Shown here piece after piece: positions 20,992-34,554 of a DNA stretch of 64,000 bases (positions are counted from its first letter, which is position 1; each line of letters starts with the position of its first letter). A program made the translations under genes and the position numbers. Source of the stretch: Celoporthe dispersa. Its lineage: Eukaryota > Ascomycota > Sordariomycetes > Diaporthales > Cryphonectriaceae. The DNA lies in assembly GCA_016584495.1 (NCBI GenBank), contig WAID01000006.1, positions 3,348,001 through 3,412,000 of the forward strand. Reading direction: 5' to 3'. Under the pieces are notes generated by a model. It was not told the DNA's origin and searched no databases. It was given only the letters and a program-made list of their open reading frames with translations.

Positions 20992-22677
20992 AATAGGGAA
21001 TTTTTAAAATTCAGCCTCGTAATCAAGTCCAACGTTCGTCTACGAGGCATGATAGCATGTTAGGCCCTTGCCATAACCCAAGTAGTTTTACGAGTTTGTG
21101 GCTGTGCCGAATGAGCCAGCGCTTCACATCTGCTTCTGACCTGCAGTACATGCAGGTATCGATGGTCTGGCCAGGGGGTTCAGGAAACACACCCCTCAGT
21201 AACCCCGCTCGACATTGGTTTGTGAGAGCTGGGACTGTGGGCACTGTTAACATGTAATTGCAGGCCCAGGGTTTCGCATGGCAAATTCGTATCTTGTCTG
21301 CTGAGCTTTTATTGGCGGCTTTAAGCTGCCGAGCACACATACCAACTTGGCATCTGTCTAGGCCACTGGGCGTGATTCCTCTGTAGTAGGCTATTTAGTG
21401 CTTATCTTAAGCTTTGACGTCTCGCCTTTCCGCCACCTTCTTTGCGGTGACCAGGAACAAGACTCGCGTTGGCTCCACAGGTCAGGGCACCCTCTTGACG
21501 GGAGTTCTTTGATCGCATTCGTTTAAATCGGAGGAGCCTGTTCTAGCGAGTGCCTTGGGTAGTAAATGAATTCTTTCAGAGGAACATGTATGGACTGGTG
21601 GTTGTCTTCACTAGGCATAGGTGTGTTATGGTCAGTTCTGGGACCGTGCCTCCGGGGTACTCAGTACATATGGCATTCTTCCAAATAGACAACTCGTGCA
21701 GAAAGACCTGAGCGGGTATTGAGAGGGGCAAAGATCCACGCCCGTTTTCGGGTGGAAACTGGGTCATTCGTTCCTATCAACAGGTGAAGAATTATTGCTA
21801 CTCCACGGGCTTTTTGGCCTCGGAACGGTTGACACAGCGGTAAAACCGAGGACCCGTAAATCCTAGAGAAAATTATGCTGGGTGCTGGGGTGACTGACCG
21901 ATCTTGCGTATCATTGAAGCATTGCGGCTCAAGCTAGAGTTGTAGGTCAAAGTTTCAGTCGTCTTTTTTCTCCATATCAAACAGCCTAGACAATATTTTC
22001 TATACGTCCCAAGAACAATTGTGTGTTGCTTGTCTTGGCCATTGTACGAGATACCTCGCACAGCCGGGATTAATATTGTGAGGGCGATTGATAGTTCCTT
22101 ACTCTTTCTTGTGCCGGGAATTAACGACATCAATCTCTAGCAAATAGTCACTTCTTTCCCCCACCTTCACAATATAGGAGAAGGGGAGATAGATCAGTTC
22201 ATGTGACCTGGAGGTCTGCCCACGCGTGAAAGAAAGGGAAAAGGCTAGCAAGCGAGTGAAGCAGGCATGATTTGTGTGTAGACGGTGTAGCCGAGCAAGT
22301 CAAGCGACAGGCCCTGCTTTCTTGCCCCTTGAAGTTAGATCACCGGGAGCGGGAGCGAGAGCGGGATGGAAAGAGCAGAACTGAAAAGTGGGACGGAGAG
22401 TGGAACTGCGCCTCTCATGGGCTGATCCACAGGAGCCCTGCGGGTCTAGAAGAGGAAGAGGGGGGCGCATTCTGGACCTGCTGAATTGTATAGAAGGGGG
22501 CTTAGAGTCCTCATAGTCCTGTGTACGGTCAGGTTCGGGGTGCAGACGGGCCCGAACTGATCCTTCGCAGTCCTCCAGCGTTGCATTATTGTCAACAGAT
22601 CGGCTGGATAAAAGGTTCTATTTCTCCCGGGTTTTCAGTTGCCAGTATGAGAAGCGGACATATCACCACCGCCCGGC
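20992..22677. other. Gene-free stretch upstream of the MFS exporter gene
   Basis: About 1.7 kb with only short open frames on both strands and no recognisable domain. Purine repeats (gggagcgggagcgagagcggg) lie near 22343. The final part is the promoter side of the exporter gene. Confidence 0.4.
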
Positions 22678-24432
22678 ATGGAATCCAAAGAAGAATCTCG
22701 GCCGCTACCGACAGCAACCACACACAGCATGGGTACCTCTTCCAATCATTCCAACGATGACATTACCAACAACAACAACGACAGCGTCGACAACAATGTT
22801 AGCGATGTCGAGAAAGCAGAGCCCTGTCCTGCTGCCAGTGACGAGTCGACCGCTGACGAGTTCTTGGTTACCTGGGATGAACCTGCCGACAAAGACCCGG
22901 AAAACCCCATGAACTGGAGTTCGGCGCGAAAGTGGAGCATCATAGGGACTCTGTCATTCCTCAGCTTCCTCGTGTAAGAGACAGTTCCCTCTCGTTGAGA
23001 AGAAGCCTCGAGGGAGAACGCAGTTGCTGACCTTGCTGTCACAGGCCACTTGCAAGTTCTATGATGGCACCGGCTGTACCCCAGATCCTCGAAGATTTCA
23101 ACGTCACGGGCGATACAGCAGGGACATTTGTCGTGTCTGTCTTCGTCTTGGGCTTTGCGTCTGGCCCGCTGGTCATCGCACCTGCCAGCGAGCTTCACGG
23201 CCGGACTATCGTATACCACGTCTGCAACAGCCTCTTCGTCCTATTCACCATCGCCTGCGCAGTATCGAACAGCATGGGCATGCTCATGGCCTTTCGCTTT
23301 TGCGCCGGCTTCGTTGGCGTCTGTGTCCTCACATGTGGCAGCGGGACGATCGCGGACATCATGCCGTCCGAGGTCAGGGGCAAGGCCATGGGCCTCTGGT
23401 CGCTCGGGCCTCTGATCGGACCTGTCGTCGGCCCCGTTTGTGCAGGGTTTCTCGTCGCGGATAAGAGCTGGCAATGGGTGTTTTGGGTCACCGCCATCGC
23501 GGTATGTTTTTTTTTTTTTTTAATCTCACAACATACTCTTCTCCAAGAAATATAGGATCTATACTCCGGAACGTGGCCGGCTGACAAAGATTGAACAGGC
23601 TGGCGTCGTCACCCTCTTCTCGTTCGCCGTGCTCCGCGAGACATATACACCGGTCCTACTCGAGCGAAAGGCTGCGCGGCTACGTGAGCAGACTGGAGAC
23701 CAGAGATACCGATCAAGCATGCAGACCCCTGGATCGCGGAAGCATGTCTTTATGACGGCCATCCTACGGCCTGCGCGCCTGCTCCTGACTGCTGCGGTTG
23801 TCAGGGCTGTCTGCCTGTACATTGCCATCATCTACGGTCTCATGTACATCCTGTTCACAACATACACCTTTGTCTTTGAGGAAACGTACGGCTTCAGCTC
23901 CGAGGGCGCCGGCCTGTCCTTCATCGCCGGCGGCGTTGGCAACATCATCGGCATGTTTTACGTCTCGATCTTGTCGGACAAGATTATTCAACGCCGAAAA
24001 GCAATGAACAAGCCTGCCCGCCCCGAAGACCGCCTCCATCTGTCGCTCACCGTCCCGACAACCCTGTTGTTACCAACGGGCCTGATTATCTACGGCTGGA
24101 CGGCCGACAAGCATGTGCACTGGATCGTGCCCATGATTGGCACCGGTATCATGGGCAGCGGCATGATGGGAATATTCATGTGCTGCCAGACATACCTCGT
24201 CGACGCCTACACCCAGCACGCCGCCTCGGCAACAGCAGCTAACGCCGTCCTGCGTAGCACCCTGGGTGCTGTCCTGCCTCTCTGTGGCTTGCAGCTTTAC
24301 GATGCCCTTGGTCTCGGGTGGGGCAACACGCTGCTTGGTGGAATTGCCCTGTTGATGGCGCCTGTAATTATTCTCTTGGGAGTCTATGGAGAGCGGATGA
24401 GGAACGGGACAGGGTTGAGAAAAAAGTCCTAG
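22678..24432 (+). CDS. MFS transporter, DHA1 drug/metabolite exporter type
   Basis: Membrane transporter of 528 residues, exons 22678-22973, 23045-23501 and 23599-24432. After an Asn- and Ser-rich cytosolic leader comes WDEPADKDPENPMNWSSARKW, the typical lead-in of fungal 12-helix drug:H+ antiporters. Helix 1 continues into PLASSMMAPAVPQI across the first intron. Further signatures are GSGTIADIMPSEVRGKAMGL and the proline-glycine-rich GPLIGPVVGPVCAGF of helix 5. The second intron carries a long T-tract beginning at 23507. It is separated from the catabolic cluster by 2.8 kb of gene-poor sequence, so it may or may not belong to it; export of a toxic compound is inferred. Confidence 0.9.
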
Positions 24433-25755
24433 TAAGGAAAGGGCTCTGAGCGATTAATATAGAATGCAACCTAGACCTAGCCGTCCTTAGATATTACATA
24501 GCGAGCAATTGTCATTCCGCCTCTGCGGCCCAGCTTCTTTCCCTTATCATGTCCTCACAGTCTGGAAAGAATCCTGATACTTCGCAGAATGGGCAGAAAA
24601 CAGTGATCCCTGCGCACTCTGTTGTACAATCTTGGTTCCTTGATAGAAGCACCTAGGCTGGCTCGAAGGGTGTTTTCCTAAGTCAGGATGATTTCACGAA
24701 TGGCCTCAAAAAAACACCGAAATTCCGTGCTCCTAGAGCCTAGAGGCTATTCATTCCCCGATCAAGCCCCTGGATGATAACGGGGATTGCTACGATAGTA
24801 TGAGAAATTAGTACAACCGACATCGATGATGTTCTGGCCTTGCAGATAATGGGCCCCTCACCAGGACAAAGACAAGTGCCAGGGTATGATCGCTGCCCAT
24901 GTTGCCGAATACGATAGCGAACGACACCAATGTAACATCCACTGCGGAGACAGGGAACCCCACCCCTGGCTTTTCACCCTATGACCTAACATGTGTGATT
25001 TTGCCGGAATGTGGATTGGACATTTGAGCAGAGGGGTTTCACTGACGATGAGTTGGCATGCGAAACCAGCCCCCTGGTGTGTGTGGGGAAGTCGGTAATG
25101 GTGTACCGGATCGATAACGACCGTTGACAATTGACGGCAGTGATCTGGCCAAGCAATCTTGATTTGTGTGTGGAAGCATGTGCGAGGACTGAAAAAAAAA
25201 AGAAAAAAAAAGGAAAAAAAAAGGAGAGAGTCTACCAAGTCGTCGACAAGTACCACGATCTGTACAGAGTAATACGCAGACAAATACCACGGACTGTCTT
25301 TTTCTTTTTGGGTTTGCGGTTGGGAGAAGGACCTGGAGGATGAAATTGCAGAATGCGCCACCCATATTGACAAGGGCAAAGAGGGAGAAACATGTTTGAT
25401 TTCCTCCAAAGTTTTATTCCGTATCTTAGTGAATGTAAGCCCGAGCTGCCCAGGATTCAATATCGATCCAAAATCCTATCCTAACACCTGGCTCTTGTTC
25501 TCATGTTTACATGATTCCGATAGATTGTATCAGATGAAGACGAGGAACACATCATTCAAGAGCTCGACGGACCAAAAAAATCTCCGTGTCCTTCGCCGGC
25601 AATAGAATGGTGTTCTATCATCGAGCAACAGCTTCCAAGAAGTGCAGGAGAGAAGAAGAGAAATAAAACTTCTGTCCGTGCATCTCCTTACATCCTCCTC
25701 GCCACTAGACAGATATGCTGGTCATTGCTACCTGCCCGGCAGGAGCGGGGGTATC
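24433..25755. other. Gene-free stretch between convergent genes
   Basis: About 1.3 kb between the exporter stop and the stop of the minus-strand membrane-protein gene. A-rich tracts interrupted by G lie at 25192-25222. The long minus-strand frame here depends on these tracts and is not convincing. Confidence 0.4.
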
Positions 25756-26765
25756 TCACACTCTGTCCGTGCAGCTGTCTTGCACAGTCATCTCCAAGCA
25801 ATCCTCCTGCTGCGACTCCTGGTTTTCCCCCAGGATGATAGAGTCGTCAGCGATGAGCTTCTTGGTCACCACATCCCGGCTTAGCCAGCCGCCTGCAATG
25901 GCCGTGAGCACGACGCCAAGATGCATAAGAAACATGAGAACAAATTGCGTGGTGAAGGTGCCCATCACGGGATCAAGGCTAGTGACGCGGTCGAAAGCGT
26001 AGGTGGTGTTGTAGATGAGGCGGACCATCTGGAAAGGCATGCCGCCTGCCGCGGCAAACAGGAGGTAACGAGCGTTGCGGAAATTGGGGTGGCTTGAGAA
26101 GATCTTGGTTCGCTGCCAGGTAGGCCACATCCACGCAACCACGACGAGCATGACGAACAGCATCAGCACGTTCCCAACCTTGTTCATTGTTGCGTTGATC
26201 ACGCCTCCGGTTTCGGTCGGTGACCCGGCGTAGGTAGAGATTGTAATACCGGTCGTGTTCGTAAGGTGCGTGACGGCAAGGAAAATCTTCTGGTCCCAGC
26301 CTTTGCCTGAGACGGGTAGGATGGTGTTCCTGAAGGTTGAGACGCATAGTTAGCCCCCGAAACCTTTCTCGACTTGTCAACCTGCAGGGTTACCTCCTCC
26401 TGAGGGGATTCCTCCAAGTAGCAGCAGTAGTAGGGCGGGTAGCTCAATGTGGGAGTCAGCACTTACGCTTCATAGATCAGCCCTATGAGTGTCAAGGAGA
26501 GACACGCGATAGTGCCAGCCTCTGTTACAATCAGAGCTGCGTTGGTTACTTGAGGATCATGCCTGTCCATGATCTGGATTATGTCGGAGGCGTAGCGCAT
26601 GGCGAAGAAGGTCACAAAGATCGGCCAGCAGGTCATGCCCGTCTTTCCATGCTTCCAAGTGATCCACACGGCCGGCAGCAGCAGCATCGTGTATATAGAA
26701 AGCTCAGCGACGGCGAGGTCGATGATATCCGCGGGAGGCGGGCCCGGGAGTTCGGCAGAGGACAT
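25756..26765 (-). CDS. Integral membrane protein, DUF7702-like
   Basis: Polytopic membrane protein of 290 residues, exons 26765-26467 and 26329-25756 (intron 26330-26466). It begins with IDLAVAELSIYTMLLLPAVW and includes about six or seven hydrophobic segments, with polar loops such as YNTTYAFDRVTSLDPVMG. The layout and the DLAVAELSIY start resemble the fungal family I recall as DUF7702. The function of that family is unknown. The tail after the last helix is hydrophilic and acidic. No functional link to neighbours can be seen. Confidence 0.75.
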
Positions 26766-28457
26766 GATGGCGAGGTTGGTTGCCGACACTGATGTGCTAG
26801 AAGTAATTCCGAAAAAGACAGCCAATAAAAATAAGAAAAATAAAAAAATCCCTAGATGGGAGGAATCGATAAGGGGGTAAAGTGTTGAGCGGGCAGGTCT
26901 ATGGTCCAACCGGGAGACAAGTGTAGACACCTGGCATAGACAACGCTAGCAGGTCGAAAACAAGTGCCCAGTGTCCAAAAATGAGCGAGACTGGTGGAAT
27001 GATCTGAGCTCAAGTGGAATGTCTTTGCAAGACCAAGTCTTCTCTTTAATAGTCTTGCACATGCGAGCTTTCAAAGGCAGTGCTACGCCAGGTCATAACG
27101 CAATGCGTGGTGAAAACACGATATCAATGTATACGCAACAAATCGTCAGGAATGATTGTTGATCGCTCCCACGTGCCTAAGCAGATTATGGAAGCTGGAT
27201 GTGGGTCAATGAAAGCGACACATGCAAACGAGAATCTATCCGAGAGTCTGCTGCGCAAGGCCGGGATCGAGCGCTGCGGACGGGCAGAGGGTCGAGGCTG
27301 AGTATAGCGAGCTCTATCCTGGGATATCAAGCTGCCTATAACAGCAGAAGATGTGTGTGAGGCCCCTGGCTAGTACTCTCTAGTTCCGGCATTTGAAAAT
27401 ACTCCAGTAGGGAGGGAACGTAATATCGTGCGCGGCAGGGTAGACCGAGCAAAGATCCGTGATTCTATTCTTTTCTTCTCTTGGTTTTTAGCTTTTTTCC
27501 GGACCACCTTTCTCTCCAGGGGCAAAGGGAATGGGGATGTGGATACGTAGCCGTCCCCGTGGCCCACCAGCCGTTGAGTTGTACTATGATATGCCATTAA
27601 GCTTTCTGGCCCCTTTTCTAAAAGGAATATTCGAGCTCGCTGATTGATTCATGAACCTTGCAGTTCACACTTTTGGCACCCGTCGATATTATGAGCGAAT
27701 GAGGCCCTCTAGTCTTCCATGAAATCTAGAAACCGAATGAGCATAAGAAAAGAAAGAGAAAAAAAAAGGGAGCTCGCGATTTGCCGCCCATTGACCGAAA
27801 CTTGAAGGGATCTCCGCAACCTCGCAAGAGGTGTGTGTGGGCGCTGTCGTACCCGCAGATCCGCTACCACGGTAAAATAATCCGCGGATGGAGATAAAAG
27901 AGGAAAAAACCCCCCATGAATACGAAACGAGAGCGAGAGCGAGCTAATCAGATTCACTGCTCTCCAGCGTTACTACTCCCTAGTTAGGATGGTCCTTGAC
28001 TCCTTATCCTCATGTGAAAACTAAGTTCAACGCCCACCTGCCACTTTCTGTTCATGCTGTAGTTGAGGCTCATGCAGGCTGAGCGGGTGTCTAATACGTT
28101 GCCATTGAGCGGATCTTCACATATATTGATCGGCTGCGGCAGCCTCTAGATACGCAAGTTGAGAGCGACAGCGAGACCGAGGCCTGCATGTTGTGTAGGC
28201 CGGAGATAAGGTATGTTTATCCGTCCCAACTCAGCGCAGTTGCCATTGCGTATCCGGTGAATAGTAATTGATTATTGACAAAACAAAGCGGTGGATGAGT
28301 CAGTCGAATCAACAACACTCGCATGCTGTTTTCTATTTAACTTGGATTGGAGTTTGCAACAACTTGACTTGGATTCAACTCTGTAACAACCGCCCAATCA
28401 GGAAAAGGTCATCGTAACTGGCGTCGCTACTCTGCGCACTCAGCACCAACCTTCACA
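26766..28457. other. Gene-free stretch and promoter of the first P450 gene
   Basis: About 1.7 kb with only short frames and purine tracts (near 26828-26847 and 27757-27767). It should hold the promoters of both flanking divergent genes. Nothing else was recognised. Confidence 0.4.
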
Positions 28458-30572
28458 ATGGCGACACCGGCAACATCTTCGCTCTCAGAGATGCTTTCTG
28501 AGCGTTTGCTTGTGATTGTCGTCGCGACACTCGCATGCTGCATAGCGTACCTGGGTCCCAGGTTACTCGCCGTCGCCCGTCTAGCTGCGATACCAATCAT
28601 CGGGACCGAGCTAGGCAATGAGGAAAAAACGCAGACAGGCGTATCTTCAGGGCGCACGCCAGCTGTACTACTCAGGCTATGAAAACGTGCGTATCCTTGG
28701 AAGCCAATTACAGGGACACTCACTAACCTTTTACCACAGTTCAAGAAAGGACTTTTCAAAGGGGCGTTTCAACTCACCACCTCGCGAAGTCAGTCGCCAG
28801 CTTCCCCATGAAACCGTCACGACAAACTTTGTAATCAACGGACGCTGACCTCTTTCGCGTATGCGCTAGATACCAATGTGGTTGTGGTCTCGCCAAAGTT
28901 CCTACCAGAGCTCAACAAGTTGCCCGACACCGTGGTGAGCATGGGAGCCGCGGTTGACGATGTAAGCTGGCCTTACCAACATGCAGATACAGGGTTACAC
29001 ACCAGCATCACTCTGCATACTAACCCTTTCGTGCGCAAAACTTTAGGCCATGGAAACCAAATACACCAAGATCGAAAGTTATGTGCCTATCATCCCGCAC
29101 ACCATAACGGGCAAATTGACACCATCGCTGAGTAAGGAAACCCAGATGTCTGTGGAGGTAGAGTCAAAGTGGTGTTGGGCCATTACTGACGAGATGCATA
29201 TTCTTCATTCGAGTACAGCCCGCCTGAATCCTACGATTGCCCGTGAGGCTGCCGAGTCCCTCGAGCTGGAGATGCCAAGACAGGAGTTTGCCGACTGGCG
29301 GGAGGTCAACATCCACGACAAGCTCCTCCGCATTGTGGGCATGATATCCGGCCGCATCTTCATCGGGCCAGAGCTGTGCCGCTCTGAAGAATACTTGGAC
29401 GCCGCTATCAACTACACCATGGATGTTATGAAGGCTCAGCGTGCTGTCCAAAACATGCGCCCTTGGCTGCGACCGTTCTTGGCTCACAAGCTGCCCGAGA
29501 TCAAGCATTTATACAAGCGCATCGACGAGGCGCAGGCCTTCCTGCAGCCGCTTGTCGATCGCCGCAAGAAGCTGCACTCTGAGAAGTCAGACTCGGAGGA
29601 TGGCCCCGATGATTTCTTGCAGTGGATGCTCGATAGCAAAGACAAGTTCACCGACGCAACGAGCCAGAACTTCGCCAAGGTCCAGCTGGGATTAAGCTTT
29701 GCCGCTATTCATACCACGACCCTGACGGCCACCAATGCGTACGTAGATTGTTTTTGTGTCTGACATCGGCCGCAGCCCCCCCTGCCTCTAATCCGGTGCG
29801 CTTACATGATCACCTAGGTTTTACAATCTGGCCGCCGCGGACGAGGCAGTCAAGAACGAGCTCAGGGAAGAGGCTGCCCAAGCACTGTCGGAGAATGACG
29901 GCGTCTTCACAAGCAAATGCCTGCAGTCCATGAAAAAGCTTGACAGTTTCCTTAGGGAGACGCTTCGGATGACCCCTGCTTCTATGGGTACGTTACACTT
30001 TCCGACCAGCAAGTATGAGTTCGACAGGGCCTAGCTGACAGAACCACTCCTGGGCCAGCTTCATTTCAACGCAAACTACTGCAGGACGTCCGGCTATCCA
30101 ACGGCCAGGTCATCCCGAGGGGTGCAACAATTGAGATCCCAGCTGTCGCTGTGAACAATGATCCCGAGATATTTTCCAACCCGGAGCAGTTCGACCCGTT
30201 CCGCTTCTCTCGGCTCCGCGAGCAAGCCAAGGCAGGCGGCTCTGTCGAGGGCGCGGCGCTCAATCAATTCGTCAGCGTCAACCAGACAAGTCTGACGTTC
30301 GGATTTGGACGTCATGCGTGCCCCGGTCGATTCTTCGCCGCGAATGAGATCAAAATGATTCTCGCCAACGTGCTCATCCGTTACGACGTTCGCATGCCAG
30401 GCGGCAGCGCCGTAAGGTATCCCAACCACGAATTCGCTCATTTGGTAAGTCTCACTCAAGTGCTGCTTCAAAATAACTGCCAAGCATTGATAAGCTGACA
30501 CTCAATGCTCCTATTTCATAGTCCATCCCAGATGCATCCAAAACACTGCTCTTCAGAGCTCAGACTGATTGA
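28458..30572 (+). CDS. Cytochrome P450, ent-kaurene-oxidase / PaxP-like, with one apparent frameshift
   Basis: Membrane-anchored heme monooxygenase of 526 residues. Eight exons: 28458-28686, 28740-28788, 28870-28961, 29047-29131, 29219-29738, 29818-29987, 30059-30444, 30522-30572. The N-terminal hydrophobic anchor is LLVIVVATLACCIAYLG. The I-helix region reads FAAIHTTTLTATNA, the ExxR motif is in FLRETLRM and the heme loop is FGFGRHACPGRFFA. Intron 29132-29218 is in frame and stop-free but is removed because the joined GKLTPSLTRLNPTIA matches P450 structure. A run of six A (28624-28629) has one base too many; correcting it gives an exact codon multiple. Relatives act on diterpenes and indole diterpenes, but no terpene scaffold gene is in this window. 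Confidence 0.88.
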
Positions 30573-31353
30573 ATGGCTACACTATCCATTTACGCTTCGA
30601 TTATGTTCAGCATCAGCGACAGTATTGAGATTCAGAGTCTCGTTAGCTTGTAACCCAATCAAACTGCAATTTAAGTTATTTCTTTTCCAGAGTAAACACG
30701 ATCTGACCTGCTCCGGTGGCTCGGATGTAACTAAGGTATGGTGAGTCCTTCGATACGACCAGATGACAGTTAGCATCTAAGTTCAACTATTAAAAGTGTA
30801 CTGAGTTGCCAAATATGTCTCTAATGTTCTGAAATACATAACGGACAGTCTGCATGAGCTTTTCAGATCAAATGCATATTTGACGGCGCTGTGGATTGGT
30901 CATACCGGCTTCACAGCAGATACCTACTCACAGGGAGAAGGCGGACCCCCCCCCCCTCTTCCATCTTCACCGCGTAGATATGACCTCGTATGTTCTGTAG
31001 CGATAACCGGGACCTCCTTGTACAGCCAAAATCTAGCTTGCCGAATGACGATTTATTGACCCCCCCTCCCTTTTTGTTCCGGCTCGGGTAAGATGTTGCT
31101 ACCTAGGAACAGCCGATGAGCCGTACTAAACAAAGCATTACACACAATTACATGCTGGCAACTGTAAGATGTGACAATTGAAACCGCTCCTTTCTTACGT
31201 CAAGTGAGCATGAGGCCCATTCATAGTATGCCGATGTCCCGCTTGGTTTCTCATATATAGAGGCTGAAAGATCTCTCAAGAAATGAGATAACACCCATTT
31301 TGCAATCTCCAGACTCTTAACACTTTCCAAGCCATTCAGAGTTCTATTACGCA
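30573..31353. other. Intergenic, promoter of the GH43-like gene
   Basis: About 780 bp without a gene. C-tracts occur near 30948-30956 and 31060-31066, and a TATA-like TCATATATAGAG lies near 31251-31262, about 90 bp before the next start. Confidence 0.4.
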
Positions 31354-32591
31354 ATGATGTTCACCGCATCTCTCTTCTGTCTTGTCAACTTTGCGTTTTG
31401 GGCCCAAGCCCTGGCCAATATCGCCGTTTACCCTATCACGGAAGTCAACGAGGCCAATCACAAGGGGTACTTTTCGGATCCATATCCTATCCCGTATGCA
31501 AACGCTTCCGAAGTCTACATCTCGGGCACCACGCATAAATATCTAGAGTGCGACGGTTCTCTGCAGCCTAAATGTGCATCTTCACGCTCCGATAAGTACA
31601 ACAGCAGCCAGGCCATATATGACCAGGCGGACAACGCAAATGCCACCATATGCGGCGCCGCTGGAATTCACCCTTTCCAGAGTGGATCCGGTACCAACAG
31701 GACGTGGGACGCGGTAGTGACGCTGCATGTGCAAAACACATCTAATTGCGACGGCATTAAAGGCTGGAGCGTTATTGTACACGCGCACCCGGGAAACTCA
31801 TCTGAAGCCGGCTTGCCGCCTACGTCCTGGATCGGAGACCAAGTGCTCATCGGTTCTTTTTCGAAAGATGAAGATGCGAACTACGACGGCAAATACTTCA
31901 AGACGCCGGCCGGGCAGCTATACCTCGTGTATTCAAAGCAATACAGCCCCAAACCAAAACAGGATGGTTTGGCAGCATGGCCAATGGACGACCCCCGGAC
32001 AATGACGCCAGGCAGCGAACCCAGGTTCCTGCTACGACCCGACGACGACCTGAACTCGGAGAATTATGCAAACTACTCATCAGCTGGCGACCGCTTCAAA
32101 CTGCTCGAGACGGGAAACATACGAGCCATCAATGGCAAATTCCTCATGGCCTACTCCGCCGGCGCTTATGACCTCGATACCTACAAAGTGGGCATCGCCT
32201 ACTCGGACACCTTCCTGCCCCCAGATGATTCTCAGATCTGGCGCAAGGTGATGAAGGAGAACCCGGATCATCTATGGGATTCGACAGGTGCCAAGGAGGT
32301 CTATTATCTCCTACAGAGCGACCAGAAACATGACGGCTGGCACTACGTGCGTGATCAGGTCATTGCACCCGGGGTACCTACCGTGGCTCAGATCGGCCCC
32401 AACGGCGGTTGGTTTTGACCTTCGCTGGGTACGATCCCCAGGACGCTCCCACAAATTCCAATAACCACTATAATGCTAGTCACCGACGGCCGTACTTCAT
32501 TGATATCGATGTCAATGTGCCCGTAAACGTTTCAGTTGGGGAGGCGAGTGATGCTGAGCTACAGGGTTGGATCACTCCGATTCATGGTTAA
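31354..32591 (+). CDS. Secreted GH43-like beta-propeller protein, with one apparent frameshift
   Basis: Predicted secreted protein of about 412 residues without introns. A signal peptide (FTASLFCLVNFAFWAQALA) is followed by many N-glycosylation sites. The stretches GYFSDPYPIPYANASEVY, GKYFKTPAGQLYLVYSK and ETGNIRAINGKFLMAYSAG have the repeated strand pattern of GH43-type five-bladed propellers that attack arabinan or xylan. The frame stops at TGG TTT TGA (32411-32419). Adding one T to the four-T run joins it to LTFAGYDPQDAP and a conserved-looking end, so one base seems missing. Assignment to GH43 is by pattern only and catalytic residues were not fixed. It has no clear link to the flanking P450 genes. 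Confidence 0.6.
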
Positions 32592-34554
32592 AACACAAAG
32601 ACGTTCTCTACCTTCGACAAAACAACATGGATCGCATCTATCAATTGCTATTTTTCATTAATACTTTCTTTCATCATTCGGGAAGACATTAACGGGATAT
32701 AAGTTTGACTCGGGACTCTTTAAGTTCTCTATAACAATTTCCTTCGTTCAAAGATACACGTCGAATTGAATGCACTGGGTCAGAGAATGGGCTTCACTAT
32801 GCTGACTGTTTGTGCAAGACCTCTGAGGACCTAGTGATGAAGTGTGTTATGCAATATTGACTCAAATTATCGGACCCAGGCTGAGACTGCGATATTCCAA
32901 ATTCAGTTGTTCCACAACATGCTGTTGCCAATAGTCATTTAACACAAGTAGTAGTCATTAGCATAACATCAGCGGGCGTAACCCCAGCAGTAGTCAAGGA
33001 TGTACGGAGTCTTGATTGCCGTTCAGTTGCTCTATGCACTATTTAATATACAGTAAAATCTTTACTTGAATAGACCCAAGAAAACCTATACTGAAGCTTA
33101 TAAATAAGTGACTGAACTAGGGTATTGGTTACATATTTTTTTTAACTAGATATTAGTTACTAGTAGCCATTTTGGTAAGTAAGAGGGTCTCATGATGGGA
33201 AATTGCCTGAGCACTGACTTCATCAGTTTAGCTCACCGTAAAATCTACTTCTGAGAGCAGGTTCCCAATAAAGACTGTTAGATTCCAAATAATCAATCAT
33301 AAACAATGGTTACCCACAAATTTGAGTCCATGTTGATGTCTACAAAGCTACGTTGGCTGATTGCCCACGAGAAACATTCTTCATGTCCGGGACTTGAACG
33401 AGTCCTGGATTGTTCAAAGTTGACTAGTAGATGAAAGTCTTAAGCCCCCAGGGCCAATTTTCATAAAATGATGGGCTCGGAAGTCCAAAGTATTCCTTTG
33501 TGCAAATTGGGAACGTCATGTACCGAAAAAAATATTTTGTCCAGAGACCATCGTAAACTCTGCCAGCAATAGCTCTGACGAAGCTGAGAATCAAGCAGGG
33601 GCAAGGCGGGATGGTCTCAGACTAGTGGAGATACTCTCGTAGGTGATGAGAGGGCCCATCCTGTAATTCTTACGAATTACCAGATCCAATATGACCGTAG
33701 GAACAGGAAGGATACTGTTCAAACTAGCGGCTTGCAAGAAGCAAATTGGTCCGGTCGCCGAAATAGGCCCGTGACGTCGAAAGCTGGACAGGTTTATGAA
33801 ACAATTTGTCGATTTCAGGCATCAGATGAACATAAGTATACAATTATGTATATAACGGCCTTTAGTCATTTCCGCGCTGATGTCCTCGTTCATTACAGGG
33901 TGTCTATGCAACAAGTATGAGTAGAGATACAAGGCACTTACCTCTTCAGCTAAATGTGCCCACCGCGATGCAGCAAACGATACAAGGGACTGGCCCCTCA
34001 AACGTCGACACTTCATAATCGTACGGAGCGCATTGGCTGCTATATACTCAAGCAAGTATTATCAAAGATCAATGACACTACTTATGACGGGATGCTCGAA
34101 GACCCCGATCGTGCCGAGATCCGCTAGAAGCCCGGCAGTTGCAGTGGAGTCGTGCGGGTACAAACATTGATGTTTGACCCCAGAAGCCGCCAATAATTCA
34201 GTCGCTGTGGGTCGTCGGGACAGTACGTCAGGGCTGCACTACATACCTCGGAGCATTCGGAGTATAACAAGGCCCCATTGGTTCCGCAGAATATATTGCC
34301 AAAGAAGTTAGGCCCCGAAGATGGTCCTCGTTCGTGTCAAGAGGCACAATGCACTATTAATGGTTCCAGTGTATGCATGTATATGTGTGTGTGTCTGTGT
34401 ACATATATATAGACAGATAACTTGTAGAATACGAAGCTTCTTGAGCCCAAGGATAGCCACAAAACAGCTGCCAATCCATCAAACATAGCCGTACCAGAGC
34501 ACGAGGAAAAGGCAAGGTCAGCTGCGACGACATTCCGAAACGGCCGTCATCAAC
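32592..34554. other. Gene-free, AT-rich-looking stretch
   Basis: Nearly 2 kb with only short frames on either strand. A GT/TA microsatellite lies near 34379-34411. The last part is the promoter of the second P450 gene. No transposon ORF was recognised. Confidence 0.4.

Noticed and set aside
24858..25460. 200-codon minus-strand open frame
   Set aside because: It depends on translation of long A/T-rich tracts (phenylalanine-rich block) and shows no domain or splice structure.
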